Of a stretch of 64,000 nucleotides of DNA, positions 42,755 through 52,409 are shown piece after piece. The stretch's first letter is position 1, and each line of letters opens with the position of its first letter. This DNA is from Myxococcus sp. RHSTA-1-4. Lineage in GTDB: Bacteria; Myxococcota; Myxococcia; Myxococcales; Myxococcaceae. Position numbers and translations under genes: made by a program. The DNA lies in assembly GCF_020037125.1 (NCBI RefSeq), contig NZ_JAIQDG010000018.1:168246-232245 (forward strand), written 5' to 3'. The notes under the pieces are model-generated. The model had not been told where the DNA came from. It saw only the letters and a program-made list of their open reading frames with translations, and made no database searches.

Positions 42755-43879
42755 TCAGGAAGCAGGGGCCAGCCAGGGCGCCGGGTCCACGGCCTGCCCG
42801 GCCCGGCGTACCTCGAAGTACAGGTAGGCGCCCTTGAGGGAGCCGGTGTCGCCCACCTCGCCCACCACCTCGCCCGCGGCCACGGTGGCGCCGAGCGCGG
42901 GGGCCATGGTGGACAGGTGGGCCATGAGGGTGTGGAAGCCGTCACCGTGGTCCAGGATGAGCAGGTTGCCGTAGCCGCGCAGCGCGCCGGCATAAACGAC
43001 GGTGCCGTCGGCCACGGCACGTACCGGTGTGCCCGCGGGAGCGCGGATGTCCAGGCCCTTCTGCACAGTGACGGTGTTGAAGCGCGGGTTGACCACCTTG
43101 CCGAAGCCCACCTCGACGATGCCCTTCACCGGCCGGGGCAGCTTCCCGCGCAGCGCGCCGAAGCCGTGCGTGGCGGGCAGCTCCTTCAAGTCATTCACCA
43201 CGCGGGTCAGCTCCGCGTCCGCCTGCTCCAATTCGCGCACGGCGCGCTTCGCCAGCTCCGCCTCACCCGCCAGCGAGCCCACCACCTCTTCCAGCGCCTC
43301 CTGCTGCGCGCGGGCCAGCTTCTCCTGCTCCTTCAAGAAGGCCACGCGCGCGGTCAGCGAGGTCTGCAGGCGCTTCAGCTCGCGCGTCGCCTGCCGCTGG
43401 AGGTGGGCCACGCGCTGCACGCTGCGCAGCAACTCCAGGTCGCCGGACATGCTGGCCTCCAGCGCCCGCGCGCGCCACACCAGCGCGGCGAAGTCCTCCG
43501 CGGACAGCAGCACCTCCAGCGGGCGGCGGCGCATCAGCCGGTAGAGGGTGCGCAGCCTCGGGGACAGCCGCCGCAGCTGGAGCCGCAGCGCCTCGCGGAG
43601 CACGGACTCCTCGCGCTCGGCCAGCGCCACGCGGCGGCGGAACACCGCCAGGTCTCCCTCCAGCGCGCGCACACGCCGCCGGGAGAAGGACGCCATCTCC
43701 TCCATCAGCTCCAGGCCTTCCAGCACCGAGAGCTTCTTCGCCTCGATGAGGGCCAGCGTCGCGCGCTGCGTGGCCAGCTTCGCGCGCAGGGCCGCCTGCT
43801 CCGCCTCCTCCGGCTGCTGCGCGGACGCGGCGGGGGCGGACACCACCAGCACGAGTGCCAGGAGGAGAGACCGGCTCAT
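42755..43879 (-). CDS. envC: EnvC-like murein hydrolase activator with degenerate LytM domain
   Basis: The 374-residue protein has a signal peptide, a long coiled coil (about 25-245) and a C-terminal LytM/M23 domain. The zinc ligands are altered: the usual HxGxD reads QKGLD, and the HLHFEV motif reads YLYFEV. This is the pattern of catalytically dead LytM activators such as EnvC. The gene overlaps ftsX by 4 bp (ATGA), in the order ftsE-ftsX-envC. It should sit in the periplasm on FtsEX and activate an amidase during septation. Confidence 0.88.
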   Translation of the reverse strand: MSRSLLLALVLVVSAPAASAQQPEEAEQAALRAKLATQRATLALIEAKKLSVLEGLELMEEMASFSRRRVRALEGDLAVFRRRVALAEREESVLREALRLQLRRLSPRLRTLYRLMRRRPLEVLLSAEDFAALVWRARALEASMSGDLELLRSVQRVAHLQRQATRELKRLQTSLTARVAFLKEQEKLARAQQEALEEVVGSLAGEAELAKRAVRELEQADAELTRVVNDLKELPATHGFGALRGKLPRPVKGIVEVGFGKVVNPRFNTVTVQKGLDIRAPAGTPVRAVADGTVVYAGALRGYGNLLILDHGDGFHTLMAHLSTMAPALGATVAAGEVVGEVGDTGSLKGAYLYFEVRRAGQAVDPAPWLAPAS

Positions 43880-44778
43880 ACCCGCAGGAAGCGCCCCACC
43901 GCGACGAAGCTGCCGCCCAGCCCCAGGCCACACCCGGCGCCGACGAGCTCCAGCGCCAGCCGCGGCTCCACCCACGCCGTCCCCACGCCGGGCCCCAGGA
44001 GGAACGCGAAGAGCTGTCCCAGCGTGGGCCCCAGGAGCCGCCCGAAGGCCCACAGCCCCAGCAGCGCCACGCCCGCGCCCATCAGCCCTTGCAGCAGCCC
44101 CTCCAGCAGGAAGGGCGCCTTGACGAAGCGGTCCGTGGCGCCCACCAGCTTCTGGATTTCAATCTCGCCCCGCCGCGCGTAGATGGCGAGCTGCAGCGTG
44201 GCCGCGACGATGATGACGGTGGCGCCCAGCACCACCACGAAGGCCACGAGCGAGCCGAAGCGCAGCGCCCGGGCAATGGCCGTCAGGCGCTCCACCGCCG
44301 CCTCGCCATAGTCCACGCCGGACACGCCCGGCAGCGCGCGCAGCTCCTTCGCCAGGGCCTGGAGCGCGGCCGGGTTGCGCTTCTCCGGAGGCACGCGCAG
44401 CTCCAGCGTCGCGGGCAGCGGGTTCTCCGGCAGCTCCGCCAGCGCGTCGCCCAAATCCCCCAGCTCCGTGCGCAGCCGCGTCAGCGCGGCGTCCGGAGGC
44501 ACCACCGTCACCTGCCCCGCGCTCAATTCCTCCACGCGCGAGCGCATGCCGTGCACCTCGTCCTCGCCCAGTTCGGGCGCCAGGTACACCGTCACCTCCA
44601 CCTCGCCGCCCAGCGACGCCAGCAGGTTGTCCAGCATCCGCGCCGCGCCCCGGGCCATGCCCGCGGAGAACAGGGCGATGGCGATGGTCGTCACCGCGAT
44701 GAAGTGCACGAAGGGCGAGTGCCGCAGCCCCACCGCCGCCGAGCGCCAGAAGTACGTCGCCTTCGCCAGCACGCTCAT
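43876..44778 (-). CDS. ftsX: Cell division protein FtsX
   Basis: A 300-residue permease-like protein with four spans: one N-terminal (FIAVTTIAIALFSAG), then a periplasmic domain of about 130 residues (VTVYLAPELGEDEVHGM), then three C-terminal spans. It is the membrane partner of FtsE and transmits ATP hydrolysis to the periplasmic activator. It overlaps both ftsE and envC by 4 bp. Confidence 0.93.
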   Translation of the reverse strand: MSVLAKATYFWRSAAVGLRHSPFVHFIAVTTIAIALFSAGMARGAARMLDNLLASLGGEVEVTVYLAPELGEDEVHGMRSRVEELSAGQVTVVPPDAALTRLRTELGDLGDALAELPENPLPATLELRVPPEKRNPAALQALAKELRALPGVSGVDYGEAAVERLTAIARALRFGSLVAFVVVLGATVIIVAATLQLAIYARRGEIEIQKLVGATDRFVKAPFLLEGLLQGLMGAGVALLGLWAFGRLLGPTLGQLFAFLLGPGVGTAWVEPRLALELVGAGCGLGLGGSFVAVGRFLRV

Positions 44779-45470
44779 ACCGCCGCCATCCGCCGCGCCG
44801 CCTTCACGCCGTCCTCGTCCGAGACAATCTGCCCGCGCTCCAGCCGCACCGTGCGCTTCTGGTAGCGCGACAGCAGCGTCGCGTCGTGCGTGGCCACCAC
44901 CACCGTGGTGCCGCGCACGTTGACCTGGGTGAGCAGGTCCATGATTTCCACCGTCAGCGCCGGGTCCAGGTTGCCGGTGGGCTCGTCCGCCAGGAGGATG
45001 GTGGGGTCATTCACCAGCGCGCGGGCAATCACCACGCGCTGCTGCTCTCCACCCGACAGGCGCAGGGGGAACGAGTCCGCCTTGTGCTCCAGGCCCACCA
45101 GCTTCAGCATGCGGCGGACCTTCTCCCGGGCCTCCGCGCGCGGCACGCCCAGCACGTCCAGCGTGAAGGACACGTTGTCCTCCACCGTCCGGTGCGGCAG
45201 CAGCTTGAAGTCCTGGAACACCACCCCGATGTTGCGCCGCAGGTACGGCACGGCGGACTCGCGGATGCGGGCGATGTTACGGCCGCCCACCAGAATCTGC
45301 CCCTTGGTGGCCTTCTCCGCGCAGAAGATGAGCTTCAAGAGCGTCGTCTTCCCCGCGCCGGAAGGGCCGGTGAGGAAGACGAACTCGCCCTTCTCCACGT
45401 TGAGGTTGATGTCCGACAACACCGGCGGATCGCCGGGATACGCCTTGTAGACGTGGAAGAACTGAATCAT
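44775..45470 (-). CDS. ftsE: Cell division ATP-binding protein FtsE
   Basis: A 231-residue ABC ATPase. Walker A is GPSGAGKTT, signature LSGGEQQRV, Walker B ILLADEPTGNLDP and the H-loop VATHDATL. The opening MIQFFHVYKAYPG is characteristic of FtsE. The frame is open far upstream on the opposite side of the start, but homology begins at ATG 45470. First gene of ftsE-ftsX-envC, head-to-head with the DASS transporter gene. Confidence 0.94.
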   Translation of the reverse strand: MIQFFHVYKAYPGDPPVLSDINLNVEKGEFVFLTGPSGAGKTTLLKLIFCAEKATKGQILVGGRNIARIRESAVPYLRRNIGVVFQDFKLLPHRTVEDNVSFTLDVLGVPRAEAREKVRRMLKLVGLEHKADSFPLRLSGGEQQRVVIARALVNDPTILLADEPTGNLDPALTVEIMDLLTQVNVRGTTVVVATHDATLLSRYQKRTVRLERGQIVSDEDGVKAARRMAAV

Positions 45471-45570
45471 GGCGTCGCGCGGGGCCGCCAACCTATCACG
45501 GCCGGACGCAGATGCCCCACGCACGCCCGGCGAGAAGGCGGGCTTTCCGCTCCCACCCCTGGAGTCACCT

Positions 45571-47061
45571 GTGCGACGGTGGAGGCGCATGAGCCAGCGG
45601 GCCGCGCCTCGGACGACGACAGGACAATGGGTGGGACGGGTGGCCGGGCCGGTGGTCGCCGCGCTCGTGTACTTCATCCCCTCCGGGCTGCACGCCATCC
45701 CCGGCATGGGCCACCGCCCCGCCGCCGCCGCCGCCGTGGCCGCGTGGATGGCCCTCTGGTGGTTCACCGAGGCCGTCCCCATGGGCTGGACGGCCCTGCT
45801 CCCGCTGGTGCTCTTCCCCGCCCTGGGCGTCTTCGGTGACGGCGGCGTGCTGGTGGCGGTGGGCCGCTCCGCGCTGCCCTTCGTGGACCCGTACATCTTC
45901 CTCTTCATGGGCGGCATGGCCCTGGGCGCCGCGCTGGAGCAGTGGGGCCTGCACCGGCGCATCGCCCTGCTCATCATGCGCGCCATCGGCACCGGCCCCC
46001 GGCGCCTGCTGTTCGGCATGCTGGCGGCCACCGCCACCGTGTCGCTCTGGATTTCCAACACCGCCACCGCGGTGATGATGGTGCCCATCGGCATGGCGCT
46101 GATTGCCCAGCTCGAGGCCACCGAGGGGCGCCGGCTGGAGCACTTCGGCGCGGCGCTGATGCTGGCGGTGGCGTACGGCGCCAACGTGGGCGGCATCGGC
46201 ACCAAGATTGGCTCGCCCACCAACTCCGTCTTCGCGGGCGTGGTGTCCCGGCGGCTGGGCAGTGACGTGGGCTTCGTGGAGTACATGGTCGCCGCCCTCC
46301 CCTTCGTCCTCCTCTTCCTCCCGCTGGCGTGGGCGGTGCTGTGGCGCTGGGGACGCAGGGACGCGCTGGGCCCCGGGCAGGGCGGTGACGTCATCGCCCG
46401 CGAGCTGGCCCAGCTGGGCCCCATGTCCGGCGGCGAGCGCGTGGTGGGCGCGGTGTTCGTCGTCGCGGCGCTGCTGTGGATTTTCGGCGACCCGCTGCGC
46501 GGCCTGCTGGCCCCGCCCGTGGCCCGCGCCTTCGACGGCTTCAAGCTGGCCGGCAAGCACTACGAGGCGGGCGTGGCCGTGCTGGGCGCGCTGCTGCTGC
46601 TGGCGCTGGGGCGGCTGTCGCTGGCGGCCCTGCGCCGGGTGCCCTGGGACACGTTGCTCCTGCTGGGCGGAGGCTTCGCGCTGGCGGCGGGCATCGAGGC
46701 GAGCGGCCTGTCCTCCTGGCTCATCGCGCGGCTGTCCGGGCTGGAGTCGCTGCCGGCCGCGGGCCAGTACGGCGTGGTGGCCGGCGCCACCATCCTCCTG
46801 TCCGCCATCGCCTCCAACACCGCCACCGTGAATGTCATGCTCAACGTGCTGCCCGCATCCCGGCCGCTGCTGGCGGTGAGCACCTTCGCGTCCTCGTGCG
46901 ACTTCGCCCTGCCCGCCGGCACGCCCCCCAACGCCATCGTCTTCGGCAGCGGCTATGTGCGCCTGCCGGTGATGATGAAGGCGGGGCTGATGCTGGACGT
47001 GCTGGCCGCCGCGGTGCTCATCCTCTACGGCCTGGCGTGGGTGCGGTGGGTGCTGCCCTGA
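45571..47061 (+). CDS. DASS (SLC13) family sodium/anion symporter
   Basis: The protein has about twelve membrane spans and two inverted-repeat halves, each with the family's SNT signature: WISNTATAVMMVPIG and IASNTATVNVML. ALPAGTPPNAIVFGSG near the C-terminus is also conserved. Members import dicarboxylates, citrate or sulfate with sodium. The start is uncertain: GTG 45571 has GGAG six bases upstream, ATG 45589 has a Shine-Dalgarno only three bases away. Divergent from ftsE. Confidence 0.9.
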   Translation: MRRWRRMSQRAAPRTTTGQWVGRVAGPVVAALVYFIPSGLHAIPGMGHRPAAAAAVAAWMALWWFTEAVPMGWTALLPLVLFPALGVFGDGGVLVAVGRSALPFVDPYIFLFMGGMALGAALEQWGLHRRIALLIMRAIGTGPRRLLFGMLAATATVSLWISNTATAVMMVPIGMALIAQLEATEGRRLEHFGAALMLAVAYGANVGGIGTKIGSPTNSVFAGVVSRRLGSDVGFVEYMVAALPFVLLFLPLAWAVLWRWGRRDALGPGQGGDVIARELAQLGPMSGGERVVGAVFVVAALLWIFGDPLRGLLAPPVARAFDGFKLAGKHYEAGVAVLGALLLLALGRLSLAALRRVPWDTLLLLGGGFALAAGIEASGLSSWLIARLSGLESLPAAGQYGVVAGATILLSAIASNTATVNVMLNVLPASRPLLAVSTFASSCDFALPAGTPPNAIVFGSGYVRLPVMMKAGLMLDVLAAAVLILYGLAWVRWVLP

Positions 47062-47204
47062 GGAGCCGCCGTCCAGGCCCGTGAAGGCCTCGCGAGCCCG
47101 CGACTCAACTCATGGCGCCAGAGTCTGTATAGGGTTTGTCAAGGCCTTGCTACACGCCCCGGGGACGCCAACCAGGCGCACACAAGGGGATGGCTGGAGC
47201 GGAG

Positions 47205-47233
47205 CCGGGCGGGCGCGCACGTGGAGCGCCCGG
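47205..47233. terminator. Hairpin between convergent genes
   Basis: CCGGGCG (47205-47211) pairs with CGCCCGG (47227-47233) in the 192-bp gap between the DASS gene and the convergent gene ending at 47254. No T run; weak candidate. Confidence 0.3.
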
Positions 47234-47253
47234 GCCCGGTCCTCACGGCGCGG

Positions 47254-47814
<561 letters not shown>

Positions 47815-48006
47815 CGCCGAGGCTGAGGACCGTACCAGCCGCATCCCCACGACACAAGGTAAGCGTCAGCCTCTGTTCGCATCCCGTGTCCGTGCGCCTG
47901 CCCACCGGGCGCGAAGCAGGCCCCAGCGAGCCCCCTCCACCCCACCGCGGAGCCCCCTTCCGGAGCCCCCCAACCGTGCAAGCCTGACACTTCGGAGGCC
48001 CATCCG

Positions 48007-48036
48007 TTGAAAAGCCGAAAGCGGCTGGGGTACGTA
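48007..48036 (+). promoter_or_regulatory. Promoter with internal inverted repeat upstream of carF
   Basis: TTGAAA (48007-48012), an 18-bp spacer and TACGTA (48031-48036) form a plausible promoter for the desaturase gene at 48087. The spacer contains a perfect inverted repeat AGCCG-AAAG-CGGCT (48013-48026), a position typical of a repressor or MerR-type regulator site. Confidence 0.4.
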
Positions 48037-48086
48037 CAGCCTGACGTGCACGGCGCCTAACGCCGCCATCGTCCAGGACTCCACGG

Positions 48087-48941
48087 ATGAAGAAGAACGA
48101 GATCAAGAACAAGGTGCGCCAGCAGGACGCCCAGGTGCTGGCACAGGGCTACTCGCCCGCCATTCGCGCGATGGAGATCGCGTCCATCGTCACCTTCGTC
48201 TCGCTGGAGCTGGCGCTGGTGTACCGGCTGTGGGGCAACCCCCATACCGGCACCTGGCTGCTCCTGAGCGCGCTGCTGCTGGGCTACCTCGCCGCGGACT
48301 TCGTCTCCGGCTTCGTCCACTGGATGGGCGACACGTGGGGCTCCACGGAGATGCCGCTGCTCGGCAAGGCCTTCATCCGGCCCTTCCGCGAGCACCACGT
48401 GGACGAGAAGGCCATCACCCGCCACGACTTCGTGGAGACCAACGGCAACAACTGCCTCATCTCCATCCCCGTGGCCATCATGGCCGTGGCCATGCCCCTG
48501 AGCAGCCCGGGCTGGGTGTTCTGCTCGTCCTTCCTCGGCTCGATGATCTTCTGGGTGATGGCGACCAACCAGTTCCACAAGTGGTCGCACATGGACACGC
48601 CGCCCGCGCTCGTCGGCTTCCTGCAGCGCGTGCATCTCATCCTGCCTCCGGCCCACCACGGCATCCACCACACCGCCCCGTACAACAAGTACTACTGCAT
48701 CACCGTGGGCTGGCTGAACTGGCCGCTGCAGGCGGTGCACTTCTTCCCGTTGGCGGAGCGCCTCGTCACCCGGCTCACCGGACTGCTGCCGCGCCAGGAT
48801 GACATCGGCGACGAGGCCGCCCGCGCGCTGGTGGAGGTCCAGGGCGCCACCGAGGCCCCCGTCGTCCAGGCGGCCAAGGAGCTCATCACCAAGGCCACCG
48901 AGGAGACGCCCGCGCCGGTCTCCACCCGCCCGTCGGCCTGA
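48087..48941 (+). CDS. carF: Plasmanylethanolamine desaturase CarF (TMEM189/PEDS1 family)
   Basis: The 284-residue membrane protein matches CarF of Myxococcus xanthus in length and motifs. Conserved His motifs are FVHWMGD, REHHVDEKAITRHDF, NQFHKWSHM and AHHGIHHTAPYNKYYC. Several spans lie between them. CarF makes the vinyl-ether bond of plasmalogens, which in M. xanthus are needed to signal singlet oxygen and blue light to the carotenoid genes; the animal homologue is PEDS1. The C-terminal 45 residues are acidic and variable. It is head-to-head with the gene at 47254-47814. Confidence 0.93.
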   Translation: MKKNEIKNKVRQQDAQVLAQGYSPAIRAMEIASIVTFVSLELALVYRLWGNPHTGTWLLLSALLLGYLAADFVSGFVHWMGDTWGSTEMPLLGKAFIRPFREHHVDEKAITRHDFVETNGNNCLISIPVAIMAVAMPLSSPGWVFCSSFLGSMIFWVMATNQFHKWSHMDTPPALVGFLQRVHLILPPAHHGIHHTAPYNKYYCITVGWLNWPLQAVHFFPLAERLVTRLTGLLPRQDDIGDEAARALVEVQGATEAPVVQAAKELITKATEETPAPVSTRPSA

Positions 48942-49111
48942 GAGCCGCGGCGAGGAGCCGGGTGGCGCCGCCTCCCCGGAGGCGAGGACGTCACCCGCTC
49001 TGAAGGACGCGGCCCGCGCCCGGAGCCCTGCGCTCCGGGCCGCGCGAGGCCCGCCACCCACTCTGGAGCCGGAGGCCGCCGCGAGTCTGGCGCCCGGCGT
49101 CCCCGTGAAGC

Positions 49112-49927
49112 TCAGAAGGTCAGGTCCACCTGCTCCGCCGTGGGGATGGGCCGCCCGAGGAAGCGCGCGCCCACCTCCATGAAGCGCTCCGGCACGTCGG
49201 TGACGTAGTACGCGTGCGTGGGCGCCGCGTGCCCCGCGGTGGCCAGCGCGCCGCGCTCCGCCAGCAGCGCCGCCACCGCCTCGGCCGTGGCCTCCGCCGA
49301 GTCCACCAGCGACACCTTCGGCCCCACCACCTCCGCGATGACTCCCTTGAGCAGCGGGTAGTGGGTGCAGCCCAGCACCAGCGTGTCCACGCCCTCGCGG
49401 GCGAACTCCGCCAGGTACTCGCGCGCCGTCAGCAGGGGCACGTCCCCCGTGGTCCACCCTTCTTCCGCCAGCGGCACGAAGAGGGGGCAGGCGCGGGCCT
49501 TCACCCGCACCTGAGGGTCCGCGGACTCCAGCGCGCGCTGGTACGCCCCGGAGCGGATGGTGCCCGGCGTGCCGATGATGCCCACCCCTCCGCCCCGGGT
49601 GCGCGCCAGGGCCGCCCTCGCGCCGGGGAAGATGACGCCCACCACCGGAATGGGCAGCGCCGCCTCCAGCGCCGGCAGCGCCACCGCCGAGGCCGTGTTG
49701 CACGCCACCACCAGCAGCTTGACGCCCTGCTCGAGGAGGAACTGCGCGTTCTTCAACGAATACCGCGTCACCACCTCGCCGGACTTGGTGCCGTAGGGCA
49801 CCCGCGCCGTGTCCCCCAGGTACACCGTGCTCTCGTGGGGGAGGTGGGCCATGAGCGCCTTGAGGACCGTGAGCCCTCCGACACCCGAATCGAATACGCC
49901 GATGGGACTGTGGCTGCCTTGCCGCAT
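49112..49927 (-). CDS. murI: Glutamate racemase
   Basis: A 271-residue enzyme of typical length. Both catalytic cysteines are present in VVACNTASAVALP and VLGCTHYPLLKG, with the opening IGVFDSGVGGLTVLKAL. It makes D-glutamate for peptidoglycan. ATG 49927 is chosen because AGGGAC precedes it by about eight bases; the open frame continues 18 codons upstream without homology. Convergent with carF. Confidence 0.95.
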   Translation of the reverse strand: MRQGSHSPIGVFDSGVGGLTVLKALMAHLPHESTVYLGDTARVPYGTKSGEVVTRYSLKNAQFLLEQGVKLLVVACNTASAVALPALEAALPIPVVGVIFPGARAALARTRGGGVGIIGTPGTIRSGAYQRALESADPQVRVKARACPLFVPLAEEGWTTGDVPLLTAREYLAEFAREGVDTLVLGCTHYPLLKGVIAEVVGPKVSLVDSAEATAEAVAALLAERGALATAGHAAPTHAYYVTDVPERFMEVGARFLGRPIPTAEQVDLTF

Positions 49928-50040
49928 GCGGTGTGTCCCTATCACGTTTGATGCCAACGCCAGCGGCCCCCCCGAACGCAACGAAGGGCCGGGGCACCCC
50001 GCCCCGACCCTCCGCTCACCTCACGGCCTGCCAGGCGCCG

Positions 50041-51054
50041 CTACTGCATGAAGATGGGCACCACCAGGGCGCTGTTCGGCCCCGGGAACTGGTGGGCCAC
50101 CACGTCGATGGGGGGCTCGTTCGCCGCCGACAGGTACACCCGGCCATCCGACGCGCGGGCGGAAATCTCCACGCGGTAGCGGCCCGGCCGCAGGAACTCG
50201 TACACCACCGGAGCGTCGTTGCAGCCGTGCCCGTCACCGACGATGCCGTACACCAGCTCGTTGGTGAAGACGTCGCGGAAGTTGATGCGCACCTCGGAGA
50301 TTCGGGCCTGCGAGCACGTCAGCCTCGAGCCGTTGCCCACGATTTCCCAGGCGATGGAGGCCCCACCGATGGCCCACAGGGTCATGATGTGGGACGTGGG
50401 CCTGCCGGCCTCCGTGATGAGGGTGCCGCTGTAGTGGTACCAGGGCGCCCCGTTGGCATCGACGGCGATGAACTCCACGAAGTGCTCGCCCGGGTCCAGG
50501 TACGGCGTCTGGACACTGTTGGCGCCCTGGCCCCGCACACAGTCGATGCGCTGGAACTCACCGTCGTCCACGCGCACGTCCACGGCGGTGATACCGGCCT
50601 GGGAGCAGGTGGGGTTGCTGCTGACGTTGTTCGCCGGGAAGAGCCAGCTCACGTAGGCGTACGAGGGCGGCGTGCCTGTCGGCGTCATGTCCACGCTCAC
50701 CGTCACGTTGCCGTCCACCCGGAAGGTGCCGCTGACGGCGTACAGAATCTCCCCGGTGTAGCTGACGCCCTCGACGTTGAAGCTGTACACGCCCGGCCCG
50801 AAGTCGTGGAGGACGATGCCGTCGAAGCCGTTCGCCGAGCAGGGATACTCGCCGTTGTTCTGGAGGCGCTCGCCGGGGATGGTGATGTTGACGCCCGCGA
50901 TGTCGCGGTCCTCGTCGCAGCGCAGGCCGGCGAAGGTCCAGCGGAACGTCACATCGCCGGGGTACGCCTCGTCGGGGTCGTCATATTCGCGGACGATGCA
51001 GCCGGGGGCGGCCGCCGCGAGACAGAGGAATGCGGCCAGCAGTCGGGAGTTCAT
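50041..51054 (-). CDS. Lipoprotein with three tandem beta-sandwich-like repeats
   Basis: A 337-residue lipoprotein: MNSRLLAAFLCLAAAAPGC, Cys near 19. The mature part is three repeats of about 95-105 residues, each opening with a strand and Trp (FRWTFAGLRC, VSWLFPANNV, IAWEIVGNGS). Each repeat carries two Cys in equivalent places and a central PG turn (FGPGVYSFNVEG, LDPGEHFVEFIA, LRPGRYRVEISA). A disulfide in each repeat is likely. Probably surface exposed. No family name can be given with confidence. Confidence 0.75.
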   Translation of the reverse strand: MNSRLLAAFLCLAAAAPGCIVREYDDPDEAYPGDVTFRWTFAGLRCDEDRDIAGVNITIPGERLQNNGEYPCSANGFDGIVLHDFGPGVYSFNVEGVSYTGEILYAVSGTFRVDGNVTVSVDMTPTGTPPSYAYVSWLFPANNVSSNPTCSQAGITAVDVRVDDGEFQRIDCVRGQGANSVQTPYLDPGEHFVEFIAVDANGAPWYHYSGTLITEAGRPTSHIMTLWAIGGASIAWEIVGNGSRLTCSQARISEVRINFRDVFTNELVYGIVGDGHGCNDAPVVYEFLRPGRYRVEISARASDGRVYLSAANEPPIDVVAHQFPGPNSALVVPIFMQ

Positions 51055-51215
51055 GGGGCACCTGTTCGTGGGGTGGTGAGGTGTTCGGCCCGTTACAACC
51101 CCTCCGGACGGGCTACCTCGGGAATTATTCACCCGCACGCGCATCCAGCTTCAAGCAGCCGGGCATGCCTCGTTTGTTTGACCGTGCTGTAGCGGAATGT
51201 TACGGCCTCCACCCC

Positions 51216-51926
51216 ATGACGCCCCACCTGCCCCTGGCGCTCGGCGCCATGAACTACGTGGAGATCATCCGCGACGCGTCCTTCATCGAGCTGGCGGTCC
51301 TGCTGCTGCTGATGGGCGTGTCTGTCGCCTCCTGGGCACTCATCGCCATGAAGGCGGCCCAGTTGTCGAAGGCTCGCGCACAATCTCTCACCTTCCTCGA
51401 CACCTTCTGGAAGGCCTCGCGCCTGGAGTCCATCTACCAGGCGGCCCAGAAGCTCGACGGCTCGCCGCTGTCCAAGGTCTTCTGCGCCGGCTACGAGGAG
51501 CTGAGCAAGCTGGCGCAGGCCAAGGAGGGCGGCGCCGAGGGCGCCATGGCCGAGCGGCTGGGCGGCATCGAGAACGTGGAGCGCGCGCTCAACCGGGCCT
51601 CCACCGCGCAAATCACGGAGTTGGAGGCGCGGGTGTCCTTCCTGGGCACGGTGGGCGCGGCGTCGCCCTTCGTGGGGCTGTTCGGCACCGTCATCGGCAT
51701 CCTCAGCGCCTTCAACCAGATTGCCGAGCAGGGCAACGCGACGCTGGCCACGGTGGCCGCGCCGGTGGGCAACGCGCTGTTCGCCACCGCGGCGGGCCTG
51801 TTCGCGGCGATTCCGGCGGTGGTGGCCTACAACTCGTTCGTCAGCCGCATCAAGGTGTTCGACACGGAGATGTCGAACTTCTCCGCGGACTTCCTCAACA
51901 TCATCAAGCGGCACTTCTTCCGGTAG
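51216..51926 (+). CDS. tolQ: TolQ/ExbB-type proton channel protein
   Basis: A 236-residue inner-membrane protein with three spans: IELAVLLLLMGVSVASWAL, TVGAASPFVGLFGTVIGIL and GNALFATAAGLFAAIPAVV. The GTVGAASPFVGLFGTV segment is diagnostic for TolQ/ExbB. With TolR it forms the proton-driven motor of the Tol-Pal system for outer-membrane invagination. ATG 51216 and ATG 51249 are both possible starts. First gene of tolQRAB. Confidence 0.93.
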   Translation: MTPHLPLALGAMNYVEIIRDASFIELAVLLLLMGVSVASWALIAMKAAQLSKARAQSLTFLDTFWKASRLESIYQAAQKLDGSPLSKVFCAGYEELSKLAQAKEGGAEGAMAERLGGIENVERALNRASTAQITELEARVSFLGTVGAASPFVGLFGTVIGILSAFNQIAEQGNATLATVAAPVGNALFATAAGLFAAIPAVVAYNSFVSRIKVFDTEMSNFSADFLNIIKRHFFR

Positions 51927-51938
51927 GCGGAGGCGGCC

Positions 51939-52406
51939 ATGGGAATGGGCGGAGGAAACCGCGGCGGTGGCCGCACCACCATGAGCGAAATCAACGTCAC
52001 GCCCATGGTGGACGTGATGCTGGTGCTGCTCATCATCTTCATGGTGACGGCGCCCCTCATCCAGCAGGGCGTGAAGGTGAACCTGCCGGAGACGAAGGCC
52101 GCGCCGGTGGAGGCCACGGAGAAGAAGCTGGTGCTGTCCATCGACGCCGGGCGCAAGGTCTACATCGGTGACGCCGAGGTGGCGCTGGAGGAGCTGGCGG
52201 AGAAGCTGGCCGCCAACGCCAAGGCCCAGGCCGACAAGGAAGTCTACCTCCACGCGGACCGGGACGTGCCGTACGGCGTGGTGGTGGAGGTCATGGCGGC
52301 GGCGCAGCGCGCGGGCATCAACAACGTGGGGATGATCACGGACCCCACGGGCGGGGGCAAGGCGTCCAACGAGAAGAAGGGCAAGTCGAAGGAGGCGAAG
52401 CGCTAG
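51939..52406 (+). CDS. tolR: TolR/ExbD-type motor protein
   Basis: A 155-residue protein with a Gly-rich N-terminus, the proton-binding Asp in the span INVTPMVDVMLVLLIIFMV, and a periplasmic domain (KEVYLHADRDVPYGVVVEVM). It ends in a Lys-rich tail. It sits 12 bp after tolQ and 3 bp before tolA. Confidence 0.93.
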   Translation: MGMGGGNRGGGRTTMSEINVTPMVDVMLVLLIIFMVTAPLIQQGVKVNLPETKAAPVEATEKKLVLSIDAGRKVYIGDAEVALEELAEKLAANAKAQADKEVYLHADRDVPYGVVVEVMAAAQRAGINNVGMITDPTGGGKASNEKKGKSKEAKR

Positions 52407-52409
52407 CCC

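Noticed and set aside
51178..51206. Promoter TTGACC upstream of tolQ
   Set aside because: The -35 is good but no acceptable -10 lies at 16-18 bp; tacggc is too poor.
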